This document shows, piece by piece, positions 1-10,873 of a stretch of 64,000 nt of DNA (position 1 is its first letter; each line of letters starts with the position of its first letter). Under the pieces are notes generated by a model, which made no database searches, was not told the origin of the DNA, and saw nothing but the letters and a program-made list of their open reading frames with translations. Origin of the DNA: Linanthus parryae (Eukaryota; Streptophyta; Magnoliopsida; Ericales; Polemoniaceae); contig JALGPY010000009.1 in NCBI GenBank assembly GCA_023055425.1, forward strand, positions 34,205,275-34,269,274, written 5' to 3'. Made by a program: the position numbers and the translations under genes.

Positions 1-432
1 CTTAATAAGCCGGGGATTATGGGTTTTCTCTTGTTTATCCTCGCTTGCCTAATAGATATGTGTTGCTTTGTGTTTGTCGTCTTTTCATTCTCAAGCCTCA
101 GTGCTTATTACATGTTCAAATGACCGATGATTGATTAGGGGTATATCCCACCCACCCTCATCCTTTATTTCGAGATGCTATACTTCCAATACTTTTATAT
201 TTCTTGGTTACATGACTTAAGGGTGTTTTACCCTCACTTTGTGAAAATGTACGCTTGTGCACTCGCACTTCGTTATCTGCTCCTTACTTGTGAGAATTAT
301 ATTTCTTGGATTGCGCGTATCTCGATTAGATGATTAAGTGTTTAATTGCCATTCCATCCTTGTTTATATGATGTTATTATATGTTGATTAGAACCCATTG
401 AGACTTTCATAAACTCTTTGGAGCTTCGAGGG

Positions 433-470
433 CGAAGCTAAGTCCTAGGGGGAGATGATGTAACAATCCC
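433..470 (+). repeat. Extra polypurine-tract/LTR-start-like motif inside C
   Basis: The stretch 'aagtcctagggggagatga' is followed by 'tgtaacaatccc', which looks like a polypurine tract and an LTR start. A second such junction follows at 584-600 and is the one that actually precedes the LTR. The first is therefore a duplicated or decayed 3' terminus, about 130 bp upstream of the real one. Confidence 0.45.
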
Positions 471-583
471 ATTCATGTCCTTGCATTCATTTGCCTGCCA
501 ATTGTTCCTTCTCTAAATGTGACTCCATAAGCGACTTGTAAGTCCTAGAACCACATTCAAGCTTCGAGAAAAAAGCTTAGTCC

Positions 584-596
584 AAGGAGGGAAGGA
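584..596 (+). other. Polypurine tract of element C
   Basis: The tract 'aaggagggaagga' lies directly before the LTR start TG at 597, where plus-strand DNA synthesis would be primed. The same 13 bases occur, on the other strand, as the polypurine tract of chromovirus F (41614-41626). Confidence 0.75.
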
Positions 597-3500
597 TGTA
601 ATAACCTGAATTCTAACCTAGGGGTATTTTAGTAATTAAGCATTGTGTATTTATAACTTGAGACTGTGAGAACCTATTATCATATATTAGTGTTACTCGT
701 AATAAGACGTTGCCGATATTGTGTGTGATTGCGTAGTTATTAACTATTTATGTATACTTATTTCGATAAGCTTGTTAATTACTTTTCAAGAAATCTTTTA
801 TTTCAATAATAAGTTGATTATAAATTTCAATGAACTGTTTATTAAATGTTTATTGGATAAGTGTTTATAAGTTTTCTCAAAATTAATATTTCTAATTTCT
901 TTTAAAATATCAGTCAATTTTATTTTTAATAGTTACGGTTCAATTAAATTTTAAGATTTAATTTAATCAGTCAGAATGTCTTTTAACGTTCAAACTCAAT
1001 TTTTCAAGTCAAAATTTCTTTTAAAGTAAAGTCTCGTTTTGTCAGTCGATCTAAGTTTTATCAATAAAAAAAAAAGTTTTACTTATCACACAACGTTTAA
1101 ATTTTTCAGTCGGAGTCATTTTATTTATTCGTTCTCGTATTAATCATATTCGCTTATTATTTATTGTCGCGTATTATTATTTTCACTTCGCCGCGTATTT
1201 AAAATCTCCGCCTTCGTTAAATGATCATCGCCCGTGGAATCACCGCGTACCAGCTACACATAATCACACACCACCTCTCAAAGGTGACCTCACCTATTCA
1301 AAATCTTACCTCGCCTCATCTTTTTCTCTTCCCCATCAGATTTCTTTTTTTTTCCTTTCTTCCTACTTCATCGTCACCTTCACTTTCTTCTTTCTACCTT
1401 CTCGACAACAACACCAACGGCAGCACCATCACCACCATCTCTTGTACCACTACCTCACATCCATCTCTGTGCCTCACTCTTGCCCCCTCTGGTTTTGCCC
1501 CGAAACAACCCACACCCATCTACATCGAACCCAACAAGCACGACCACAACCATCACCGACCACCTGCCATCACCACCTCCAGCACCACCACCTCTGTTTC
1601 CTCCACCACTGCTCCACCTCTCTTCTCTTCTCCCTCTGTTTTGGAGGCAAACCCAGCACCGTTACCACCGAAACCACCATCCCTCCCTCTCACTCACCGT
1701 CTCACCCTCTCTCTCCCCCGTCGAAATCCAAGCAGAAGCAGCAGCGGTAGCAGCCACGCCGGAGTAGCCCGACGTCGCCGCGGCCGCAGCTCTGCCTCCC
1801 TCTGTTCGTCGCAGCCTTTTGTCCGCGTCTCTGTGGAGCCCCGACAATGCTCACCGACCGAAACAGAGCTGTGACCGAGCTCAGTTCATCCCCGTGACCA
1901 CCATTGCCGCATATTTCCGTTCCGTCATCGTCGAACTTTCCGGTAAACCCAAAATCTCTTCGCGTTCTGTTATGACATGAATTTCTGGGTTGTTGTTGTC
2001 GCTTCCTATATATGTATGTGAGTTTGTATGTATGTGGGTGGGTGTATGTTTGATTTGCCGTGAAGAAATTTTGGAGAAGATGGCATTTTTGAAAACTATT
2101 TTGTTGCAGAGGGGTTTTTGTGTTCATTCCAGAAATTTTAGGGTATGATGTGTTGCTATTAAAACTAATTAATTGGAGTAGTTGTAGTTTAGAGGAGCTA
2201 TGGGGGACTTTCTGCTATTTTTACAAACGTTTATATTAATTAATGTTAGTTTTAATTAATTGTCTATATGTTAATAAAACCTTGCAAATTTTATACTAAA
2301 TAAATTAATAAACATAAAATCATTTTTTGAAATGCAATATCTCCACAAAATAGCATATATTACATAATAAATATTTACACTTTGTTTTTTTTTGTTTTTG
2401 TTTTTTTTTTGTGAAAGTTGAGTTAGTAAAATGAATTGTTTATATAAGTTTAAATTACATAATGCATATATAGTACTGTTTTACTCATTAAATAAATATT
2501 GATTTTGTTTATCTAAATAATTTGTGAGTTGTCAAATACTTATAAGTAAAAATGTTATATTTTTAGTCAACAATTAAATTCGTTTAATTATCTACTGTTA
2601 TTTTTATCGCAAAATAAATTAGTTAGAAAATAGATACTAATTGTGAAATATTACGAAATCATTTCCTTAACTAGATATAACTCTTTACCATCAAGAGAAT
2701 TGTTATCTTTCGATGTTTAACTATAATATGACTTTTCTTATAATTTACTATAACGGTAATTGTAGTATTAAATAGTTTTATAGTCTTAAAATTATTATTT
2801 AATTTTCATAATATCAGTTTAGAGATTTCTGATTCACAAGCAATTGAGACTTTAACTATCTAAAAATAATTTGGGTGTTATAAATACTCTTGGATGTCAT
2901 TTGCATCTCACGTAGGACATATGCATTCTCTATTTGTGACACGAACCTGGTTGTGAAAAGGAATTTATGTGTATGCTTGTAGAGCCTGGTTTCGGCGATG
3001 GAGTAGAGTTGGACGTTGTTTACGAGTAGCGGTTTAGCTGGCACTTTTGGCTCTCTCGGTGAGTATACATGCTTAGTGTTGCGTACTTGTCTTCCTTCGT
3101 GTCAAAACGTGATTTATGTTCAGTCTCAAAATATACATGTGAGTTTACTTGCTTAGTTTTGCCTGTCTAGTTCTTTCATGTGATCTACTTGTTTATTTCA
3201 AAACAACTGTCGTATTTTATTCTGAAATTTGCTAAACCTGTCGTTCTACTTTCAAACCGCCATTTTACAACTCGTATTTGAAATGAGAAAACTCTTAATT
3301 GAAATGTCACTAAGTCAGAATCCATTAACAACGTAAAGTGAAATAATCGCATGTACTGGAACCAGTGGACTGTTACTATGTTGGCTCCAGCCGGAAGTAC
3401 CGATTCAGCAGCTTCCTTTGACTACCTATACTTGTTGGAGTCTTGGACTTATGGTTGGTTCCGGCCGGAAGTATCGATTCGACAGCTTCCCTTGACTGCC

Positions 3501-4359
3501 TATTCGAGTCTTGGACCCGTTACTACTTTGGGAATCCGAGTGCCCTGACTCTTATCGCCATAGGCTGGAGTCTAGCATCTAGTACTACTCTTCTGACTTA
3601 CAATCTTAAGGGGGTGTCGACACTTAAGGTCTAGTTGGCTACTTGTATGATGACTAGCGGGATAGGGGATCCGATCCATAACGCTTGGTAGAGAGGTTGG
3701 GTTTCAACACCCCCTATACACCAGTATCATCTGTTACTATTTACCCTGGTCTCCCTTGGGTACTGCGAATTATTAATATGATCGCTTTATCTCTAAATCT
3801 GGAAACAATTATTTATAAGCTGTGTTCTACATAGACACGCCACTTGAGATAAGATATTCGTAATGGAAACACTGAACATTTGGGAATCTTATTATTACTG
3901 CGAAATCTTTAAACTTATACTCCGTCACTGTTTAAACTGTTCCAAATACAAACCCCGTAACCTTTCTTAGCCACTCTGTTTTACAGGCTAAGTTGTTTAT
4001 TCACTCAGTTTTTACTGATACTCGAAAAACTGCGGTCTTTGTTCCTTTTATTTTTCCCCCGCAGGTAGATGACTAGTTTGCTTGGGGTAACGCGCGGGAT
4101 TCACGAGCTCGTTCTCACATGTTAACTGTAATGCTTAGTAATTTACCGGAGAGCCCTCTTTTTTTGTAAAATATCTTTTGTTAGACTTCTTGTCCAGGTT
4201 GGACTTTGTCGCGAACACTATTAACTTTTGTAATATTAATCAGTAGTTTGGATTTTTTTTTTCACTACTTGTTACTACTAATCCTTGTACGAAAGGGTAA
4301 TTCCCTGTACGGAGACACTTCCCCGATCTCCGGTTCCTCTGGAAATCGGGGGTGTTACA
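597..4359 (+). mobile_element. 3' LTR of element C (3,763 bp)
   Basis: The LTR starts 'tgtaataacc' and ends 'gggggtgttaca'. Both ends, and much of the sequence between, resemble the two LTRs of element G (43564-47374 and 49500-53295), for example 'attagtgtta.tcgtaataagac' near 690 and 'cctctggaaatc' near 4336. A CT-rich tract at about 1300-1850 is open in several frames, but the matching tracts in G do not keep one shared frame, so I do not call a gene. Sequence right of 4359 is copia and matches the second copia copy near 10962, so C was inserted into a copia element. The 5' LTR and the left TSD lie outside the window. Confidence 0.8.
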
Positions 4360-5047
4360 CAGATTCTCATCTGTAGGAATCTTGCATATCTTCACATCTC
4401 CACTATCGACAATCTCTAGAATAAGATGGAATTCCTAAGTACGTGCCTGGATTTCTGGTGTGATCTGGGTTCATTGGATTGTGCGATCACCCATGTGTTG
4501 TCATAATACAACTCTATGGGATCCATAATACTCGGAACACCACCCAACTCAATGATGAACTTCTTAATTCAAACAGCCTCCTTTGCTGCGCCAGACACAG
4601 CAATGTACTCGGTCTCAGTTGTGGAATCAACAACCGTCTCTTGCTTGGAAATTTTACAACTCATAGCTCCTCCATTCAGGCGAAACACGAACCCCGACTG
4701 TGATCTGAAATTATCTATGTCAGTTTGGAGTCTTGCATCAGTGTAACCCTTTACACTTAGCTCTTCCTCCCCCCATACATCAAAAATACATCCTTAGTTC
4801 TTCTCAATTACTTAAGGATATTCTTGACAGCAATCGAGTGACTCTCATCCGGGTTGGACTGGTATCTGCTTGCCATACTCAACACATATGACACATCTGG
4901 TATATTACATAACAAGGCGTGCATGATGGATCCAATAGCCGACGCGTATGGGATCCTACTCATGCGGTCCTTCTCAATCTAATTGGATGGACAATCTGCC
5001 TTCAAAAGGGTGACTCCAGGCGACATGGGCAAGAATCATTTCTTCGG
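4360..5047 (-). pseudogene. Copia RNase H (element D), truncated by insertion of C
   Basis: The minus-strand frame after the reverse transcriptase reads as the copia RNase H region with several stops. Recognisable pieces are PDVSYVLSMASRYQ near 4870, YTDARLQTD near 4730 and TETEYIAVSGAAKEAVW near 4590. The normal C-terminus would continue left of 4360 but is displaced by the LTR of C. The second copia copy keeps that end (10873-11115). The enzyme would remove RNA from RNA/DNA hybrids during reverse transcription. Confidence 0.75.
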
Positions 5048-5389
5048 TTATTGCATTTTGAACCATTTCAACACCTTGTCTATATATGTACTTTGACTTA
5101 GGTTGAGCAGCTTCCTAGATCTATCACTATAGATGTTGATACCAAGTATATAAGTTGCATCCCCTAAGTCCTTCATTGAGAAACACTTCCCTATCCAATC
5201 TTTAACATATTGCAAGGTAAGAATGTAATTTCCAATGAGTAGTATGTCATCCACATACAAGACCAAAAACACAACAGAGCTCCCACTAACCTTCTTGTAA
5301 ACACAAGGCTCATCTTCGTTCTTGGTTAAGCCAAACTCTTCGACTGCATCAAGAAAACGTAGATTCCAAATCCTAGAAGCTTGCTTCAA
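5048..5389 (-). pseudogene. Copia reverse transcriptase, C-terminal part (element D)
   Basis: An open stretch of 113 codons holds the polymerase motif LYVDDILLIGN (YVDD at 5246-5257) and CFSMKDLGDATYILG, both typical of copia reverse transcriptase. It is separated from its N-terminal part (5461-5994) by a break between about 5390 and 5460. The enzyme would copy the element's RNA into DNA in the cytoplasmic particle. It is inactive as it stands because the reading frame is interrupted on both sides. Confidence 0.85.
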
Positions 5390-5460
5390 TCCATAAATGG
5401 ATCATTGCATTTAACAAACTTTCTTGGTATGCTCTGGATCCTCAAAACCCTCTGGATGTG

Positions 5461-5994
5461 TCATGTACACATCCTCAAGGAGGTTTCCAAACTGAAACGC
5501 TGTTTGACATCCATTTTCCAAATCTCATAATTGTGATGAGCTACAATCACAAGTAAAATATGAATGGATTTGATAATCGTGACTGCGGAAAAGGTTTCAT
5601 CGTAGTCAATACCATGAATTTGTCTGAATTTTTTTGTCACCAATCGGCCCCTATAAGCAATCACATTGCCATTCATGTCGCTCTTCTTCTTGAAGACCCA
5701 CTTGCACCCTATGGGGCGATCCCCTTGGGGTGGTTCCACCAAAGTCCATACTTTGTTGGTGTACATGGATTCCATTTCGGATCTCATGGCTTCAAGCCAC
5801 TTCTGAGAGTCTGGCCCTTTCATGTCCTCTCCATAGGTAGTAGGCTCATCATCCATGATTTGTGTGTCACCGGGCTCAATAATGAGAAGTTCATACCATT
5901 CTGGCTCCTGGTGCACCCTATTCGACCTACGAAATTCTTGTTTTACTTGAACAGGTTGCTCCACGACATCTCGTGGTTCCTGTTCATGTTCCAT
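5461..5994 (-). pseudogene. Copia reverse transcriptase, N-terminal part (element D)
   Basis: An open stretch of 177 codons contains RRSNRVHQEPEWY (the linker after integrase), then SQKWLEAMRSEMESM, NKVWTLVEPP, GCKWVFKKK, GIDYDETFSAV and YEIWKMDVK, the ordered N-terminal motifs of copia reverse transcriptase. The end is altered where the usual 'TAFLNGDL' would follow. The second copia copy retains TVFLNGNL there (12005-12232). Confidence 0.85.
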
Positions 5995-6600
5995 TGTAGG
6001 ATCAGTGTTTCTGGTTCTTGAATCTCTTGAAGTTCTACAGTCCTCCCACTTTCTTATTTAGAGACAAATTTTCTTTCTAGAAACACACCGGTCTGAGCAA
6101 TAAACACTTTGTTCTCGACTGGATTGTGGAAGTAATATCCTTTCGTTTCCCAAGAATATCCACACTTATCCGACTTGGTCCCTATCTAGTCTGTTTGTAA
6201 ATGTTTTCGAAAGACAACACAACCCTAAATCTTCATAAAAGACACTATGAGACGCCTCCCAGTCCATATTTCATATGGTTTCTTCATGACTGATTTGGAT
6301 AGAACACGGTTATGGGTGAAAGTTGCACTTAATAGAGAGTGTCCACAAAATGATAGTGGAAGATCAGTCTGACACATCATAGATCGAACCATGTCCCACA
6401 GTGTTTGATTCCTCTTCCGGACATGCCATTCTACTGTGGCGTTCCGGGTGGAGTGAGTTGAGACAAAATCTCACTCTCTAAGATAGTCTTCAAACTCTTG
6501 GCTTAAGTATTCTCATCCACGATCCAATCATAGAGCCATAATACTCTTGCCAAGTTGCTTCTCTACTTCATTCTTGAATTCTTTGAACATTTCAAAGGAT
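5995..6600 (-). pseudogene. Decayed copia integrase core (element D)
   Basis: No long open frame is left. Short translated pieces on the minus strand resemble a copia integrase catalytic region and its tail, including a stretch near 6430 matching the usual 'PGTPQRNGMSER..' segment. This is called mainly from its position between the integrase N-terminus (6601-7248) and reverse transcriptase. Confidence 0.55.
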
Positions 6601-7248
6601 TCATATTTGATCTTCATAAGGTATAAAATCCATATCTACTGAAACATCAGTATATGTAATGAAGTAAGGATAACCACCTCTGGAAGGCGTGGGAAATGGT
6701 CCACACACATCAGTATGTATGAGTGCCAATAACTCACTGGTCCTCTCACCTTTCTTCTTGAAAGGGGACTTTGTCATTTTTCCTAATAAACAAGATTTAC
6801 GCGTCTCATATGATTCATAATCAAATGAGTCTATAAATCCATCATTATGGAGTCTAGAAATGCATTTCTCGTTTATATGGCCTAAACGACAATGCCATAG
6901 ATAAGTACGATTTGAATCAGTAGTTTTAATCCTCTTGGTATTTATGTTATAGACGAAATTATCTACGTCAAGGATATATAATCCATTAGACAATAAATCA
7001 TTACAATAATGCAAACGATCAAAAGAAAGAGCACACTTTTCATTTATTTTAATAGAAAATCCTTTCTTATCCAAAGAAGGAACTGAAATAATGTTTTTGC
7101 TCGTAGCAGACACATAATAAAAATTGTCTAATTCTAGAATAAGTCCCGAAGGTAAAGATAACTCATAAACGCCTATGGCTAATGCAACAACTCTTGCTCC
7201 ATTCCCTACGCGCAAGTCTATCTGGTGAGATCCACATATAGTATCCAA
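6601..7248 (-). pseudogene. Copia gag-pre-integrase domain and start of integrase (element D)
   Basis: An open stretch of 215 codons begins in the protease-to-integrase linker (VDLRVGNGA-like 'IDLRVGNGARVVALAIG') and continues with LSNGLYILDV, then WHCRLGHINEKCISRL and KSCLLGKMTKSPF, the gag-pre-integrase/zinc-binding part. It ends LIHTDVCGPFPT..GGYPYFITYTD, the start of the integrase core with its first catalytic Asp. The first Cys of the usual C-x2-C pair is replaced (TRKSC). The ORF start is arbitrary, because upstream sequence continues into the protease remnant. Confidence 0.85.
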
Positions 7249-7390
7249 TACCCAAGATGAAGAGATACACAGATATACATCTATAACAAAATATACCTGG
7301 TGGTGGTGGAATCACTATTCTAAGCCTTTTATATTCCATATATTTGGGACAGTTCCTCTTCCATTGGCCAGTCTGACTACAATAGTGACA
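7249..7390 (-). pseudogene. Copia zinc knuckle and protease remnant (element D)
   Basis: Just after the gag stop codon the same frame reads CHYCSQTGQWKRNCPKY, a CCHC-type nucleocapsid knuckle in which the usual His is Gln. After that the protease is hardly recognisable, and the expected D-T/S-G motif is not seen. The zinc knuckle would bind genomic RNA. Confidence 0.6.
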
Positions 7391-8137
7391 TTAGCCCTTA
7401 ACCACCCCGCCAGTAGGTTTCAAGGCAACTTCCTTGGGTTTTGAAACTGCCTTGCATTTTACTTTGGAGGTCAAAGCAACTCCCTTGCTCTTTCCTTTAT
7501 TGACCATCATTATGGCCTTGCCTTTTCTCTTGTTAATGCTTTGTTCAGCTGTCCTCAACATATTGAGTAAGTCTAGCAGAGTTTTGTTAATCTCATTCAT
7601 GTTATAGTTCATGATGAACTGGCTATAACCATCCGGCAACGATTGCAGGATGAGATCAGTGGCCAACTCGTGACCCACCGGAAACCCCAAACGTGTGAGA
7701 TTCTCCAAGTACGCGATCATGCGCAGTACATGAGGTCCCACTGGGTTCCCCTCTGACAGATGACATTTGAACAAGACCTTAGATACTTCATAGCGCTCAT
7801 TCCTAGCCTGCTTTTGGAAGAGCTGCCTCAAATGTATGATCATATCATACGCCTCCATGTTCTCATGTTGCTTCTGAATCTCAGAGGTCATGATGCATAG
7901 CATCAGGCAAGTCACATCATTATCGTCAATTATCTTATGATGTTCCTTCCTAATGGCGGCTGAAGCATTGGGCACTGGTGGTTCAGGAATTGGCTCCTCT
8001 AGAATGTACAATTTCATTTCATTCTTGAGAACAATTCTCAAGTTTCTATACCAGTCCTGAAAATTGATTCCAGACAGCTTGCCCTTCTCAAGGACAGCCC
8101 GCGATAATGGAGTCGATGTTGATTGATTTTTCGCCAT
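7391..8137 (-). CDS. Copia gag (element D), partial polyprotein
   Basis: The longest intact copia ORF has 248 codons and starts MAKNQSTSTPLSRAVLEKGK. It contains KLSGINFQDWYRNLRIVL near residues 20-38 and ILQSLPDGYSQFIMNYNMN near residues 163-182, features of the UBN2-type gag of plant copia elements. A Lys-rich tail follows from about residue 200. The frame ends in a TAA right before the zinc-knuckle codons, so gag is separated from pol by a nonsense codon. Gag would form the cytoplasmic virus-like particle. Confidence 0.85.
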   Translation of the reverse strand: MAKNQSTSTPLSRAVLEKGKLSGINFQDWYRNLRIVLKNEMKLYILEEPIPEPPVPNASAAIRKEHHKIIDDNDVTCLMLCIMTSEIQKQHENMEAYDMIIHLRQLFQKQARNERYEVSKVLFKCHLSEGNPVGPHVLRMIAYLENLTRLGFPVGHELATDLILQSLPDGYSQFIMNYNMNEINKTLLDLLNMLRTAEQSINKRKGKAIMMVNKGKSKGVALTSKVKCKAVSKPKEVALKPTGGVVKG

Positions 8138-9741
8138 TAGAATTCTACAAAATGAGAAATATACAAGTTTTAGTATTTTTTGAACAAATGACTATATTTA
8201 AAAATGACTAGATTATCAAATATAGCTCCCACTATTTTTCCCAGATTAATAACCCTCACCGTTAATGCGGAAAATATCAAATACTTTCTATTGGGCCAAG
8301 ATTCATATTTCACCTTTTCTTGAGATTGATTTGGTAAGTCATCCAAGAATTATTTATTTAGGTAGGTAAACCTTCCAATTGTATCATATGCAACTCTTGG
8401 TTTAATTGGACAAATAACTCCTTATTTATCTATCCCATAGATAATTCCAATTTCCTTGTCTCTAAGCTTTCAATCCTATTGAAGTAGCTTAGTTGCGTGC
8501 ATCCTCTTACTTCAACATTTGCAAATTAATAGCTTGTGCAATCGCGCCATTCTATGATGAATCAAATCGCCTTGCTTTGGCAAGCGCGAGTTTAATACAT
8601 TATAGTTTTGACGAGTGTGAAGTAACGAGAAGGCAAAATGAAATATTTGTTGTTGAGGGATTTCCTTGTCAATTTTATTTGTTTTGTTGGTCCAATCAAC
8701 TGGGTCTACTTATTTGGATTGGGCAATCCCAAATAAAAGATCCGAGTTTTTTATTATTTTCTTGTTACGTTTTGCATGCATTAACCATACACCAAAAATA
8801 AATAAAAAGACAATAAATAAGCAAATAATAAATAAACGTGATGTGGATGTGGCCTAGATATTCCCAAGGCAATGAGAATATCTATAAACACTAAAAACAG
8901 CAAGCTCGTATCCATGTGCCTTAATCTTTAGCCCATGCGCCCTACCTTGTGGAATAACGTCATCTTGTGATTTCTTTGGTCTTTAAGCTTCGTCTCCTTG
9001 TCTTGGCTATCATCTAACTATTTAATACTAGCTAGCACATATGCTAAATAGAGATACCTCATAAGTTGAGGAGAAGACAACACGCAGGCCGAAAACCTTA
9101 ATTAATTACATTAATTACAATAAAATCAAACCACAAAAATAAACATCCACATCATCCACATCTAAGCCCACATCCACTCACCATGAAAAAACACATAATA
9201 CAGTTAAAATCCAATTTTAAAGCGTTTGGTCAACTTTAGTTAATTTTGGAATTTTCTAGGGTCGAAACGGTCCAAGGGTTGCACCAATCACTACTGGTCG
9301 AACCCTTGGGACCGCCCGGGCCGTGCCTAGGCCGGTCGGACGAACCCGTGCGGTTAAACTGGTGGTTGGCCGACCCGGCTAGGCCCACGACCTCGGTCCG
9401 CGCGCGCATAGGGAGGGGCGGACGGACCTAGGGTCAAACCCTAGGGTTGTTTCCAAAACCCTTCCTCATTCCCGTGCATGCTTTTTTCCAATCTGAAAAG
9501 AAAAATACATTTTCTCCCAAATTGTGCCCAAACCCTAGTTTTTCAAATCACCAAAAGACACATCATATGTGAACAAAATTTGTTAATTTCAGTACGATAT
9601 GTAACATTAGCTCATCTTCTACCGAATCATATTCAGTTTGCATCATTATGTCAATATCAGTTTTACGCGAAAAATAGCAGAACAGTGTAAAAACTGATAA
9701 AACAGTAACACATAAAAAAACCACGTTATGTGCTACGACAT
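8138..9741 (-). other. Long untranslated leader of element D, no gene seen
   Basis: About 1.6 kb lies between the primer-binding site and the gag start. No convincing ORF was found on either strand. A GC-rich stretch at about 9240-9450 contrasts with AT-rich sequence on both sides, which might mark an old insertion, but no ends or duplication could be defined. Confidence 0.5.
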
Positions 9742-9757
9742 GTGGATCTGGTACCAT
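9742..9757 (-). other. Primer-binding site of copia element D
   Basis: On the minus strand the LTR end '..ccctaca' is followed by 'atggtaccagatccac'. This resembles the initiator-methionine tRNA primer site TGGTATCAGAGC used by many plant elements, with a few changes. Confidence 0.65.
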
Positions 9758-10858
9758 TGTAGGGTTTAGAAACGGATTACGCAGCGGAAATACAAATTAA
9801 CTATTGTGTTCAAGACCCTCCATGAATCGCAAGACAAGCCATCATAACGTGGTAAGGGTAAAACAATTGTGTACCTTGTTTGTCTGACAAATCATGATAC
9901 GCAGGATTGTGTCCACATATCTATGAATATCCACACCTAGGATTGTGCTGGATTCGTTCTTACGTTTGTGTGCTAGCTCACGTTAAGAATGAGGACGGGT
10001 AGGCTTCGACCTCTCTCTCTGTCTCTCTCATTGCTTTGTTAGTTTCACTCTAATGAGGCTCTTATGAAAATAATTTGCTAGGAGTGCCTTTATATAGTCA
10101 ACAACTCCTTGTTAACTACATATTTGCCCAATACTAATCTTGTGCATACACGAATTAGTCCACCTTGCATTATCCCATTGTCTCTATATCCGGGTTGGAC
10201 ATGAGACATAAACGTCACACTCGTTTATCCAGTTCATAGTTTCATGATCCTGGGAATAGACTTATCCATGCAGATAACATCAATATTCCATATTTATTTA
10301 TCTGAGTCTTGCCAGACATTCTATAAGCTCTACCCCTCGAGTGGCCATGGATATTTACTCCCATATGTGGGAAAGATAAATCCACTCTACATCACTACCA
10401 CCTCTAAGCTTGCTTCCTATTATGTCTGATATTCGTCTTTATAGCTACCCAGTCATGGTGTAACGTTTGACGACATTAAAACATAATGTTCCACAACTAG
10501 AGTATGTAGTGACTTAAAGTCTAAGGACCATAATACCATTTTCACAACGAGAAGCACTTGTGACGTTAACATAATTAATGTAGCCTTGTCGTGGTGGGTC
10601 AATCCAGTATGCCAGTATCACATAATGCATACCCATGTGTTAGATTTTATATCTCCATATCAATCTACCCACATACTAGTCTATAGTTATCGTGATATTA
10701 ATCAATATAATGGGACTAAGTAAATTTAAGATGAACAACACATTGCAATCTAAGGACTTCATTATATTAAATATCTCTATAAATAATACAATGGATATTC
10801 TAGCCAAAATAATGTTCATACTAAAATAAGATTGCCCCTAGGGAATCCGTTCGTAACA
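9758..10858 (-). mobile_element. Copia LTR shared by elements D and E (1,101 bp)
   Basis: In the minus orientation it starts 'tgttacgaacggattcc' and ends 'ggtttctaaaccctaca'. On its left lies the primer-binding site of D, so it is D's 5' LTR. On its right lies a polypurine tract and the 3' end of E's coding region, so it is also E's 3' LTR. No second copy of this LTR is in the window, so sequence age cannot be judged. Confidence 0.8.
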
Positions 10859-10873
10859 GTCTCCCACTTGCAC
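10859..10873 (-). other. Polypurine tract of copia element E
   Basis: The minus-strand sequence 'gtgcaagtgggagac' lies directly before the LTR start at 10858. It is purine-rich and correctly placed to prime plus-strand synthesis. Confidence 0.75.

Larger units (their letters stand above)
1..596 (+). mobile_element. Element C: internal remnant of a gene-less large-LTR retrotransposon
   Basis: This is the 3' end of the internal region of a plus-strand LTR element whose 5' part lies outside the window. Positions 1 to about 400 resemble the untranslated leader of element G (from about 47513: shared 'ataagccgggga' and 'cttgtttatcctcgc'). Positions 400-596 resemble the 3' end of G (about 49430-49499: shared 'gcttcgagg.cgaagct'). 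No gag or pol lies between, so the leader seems joined straight to the 3' terminus. No protein-coding ORF is present. The layout fits a LARD-type non-autonomous element. Its LTR (597-4359) is diverged from those of G. Confidence 0.7.
4360..9757 (-). mobile_element. Element D: degenerate Ty1/copia internal region
   Basis: Read on the minus strand, it runs from primer-binding site (9757) through leader, gag, zinc knuckle/protease, integrase and reverse transcriptase to RNase H, where the insertion of C at 4359/4360 cuts it. The order integrase before reverse transcriptase defines Ty1/copia. Its 5' LTR is 9758-10858. All coding parts carry stops or frameshifts. I do not assign a lineage within copia. 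Confidence 0.85.

Noticed and set aside
1221..1874. 217-codon ORF in the LTR of C, and similar ORFs at 44189-44702, 44854-45330 and 50160-50920 in the LTRs of G
   Set aside because: They lie in a CT-rich tract with few stops. The two LTRs of G do not keep one continuous reading frame and C's translation differs, so low-complexity composition explains them.
9246..9431. 61-codon ORF in the GC-rich block of D's leader
   Set aside because: Short, no family features, and explained by local GC richness.
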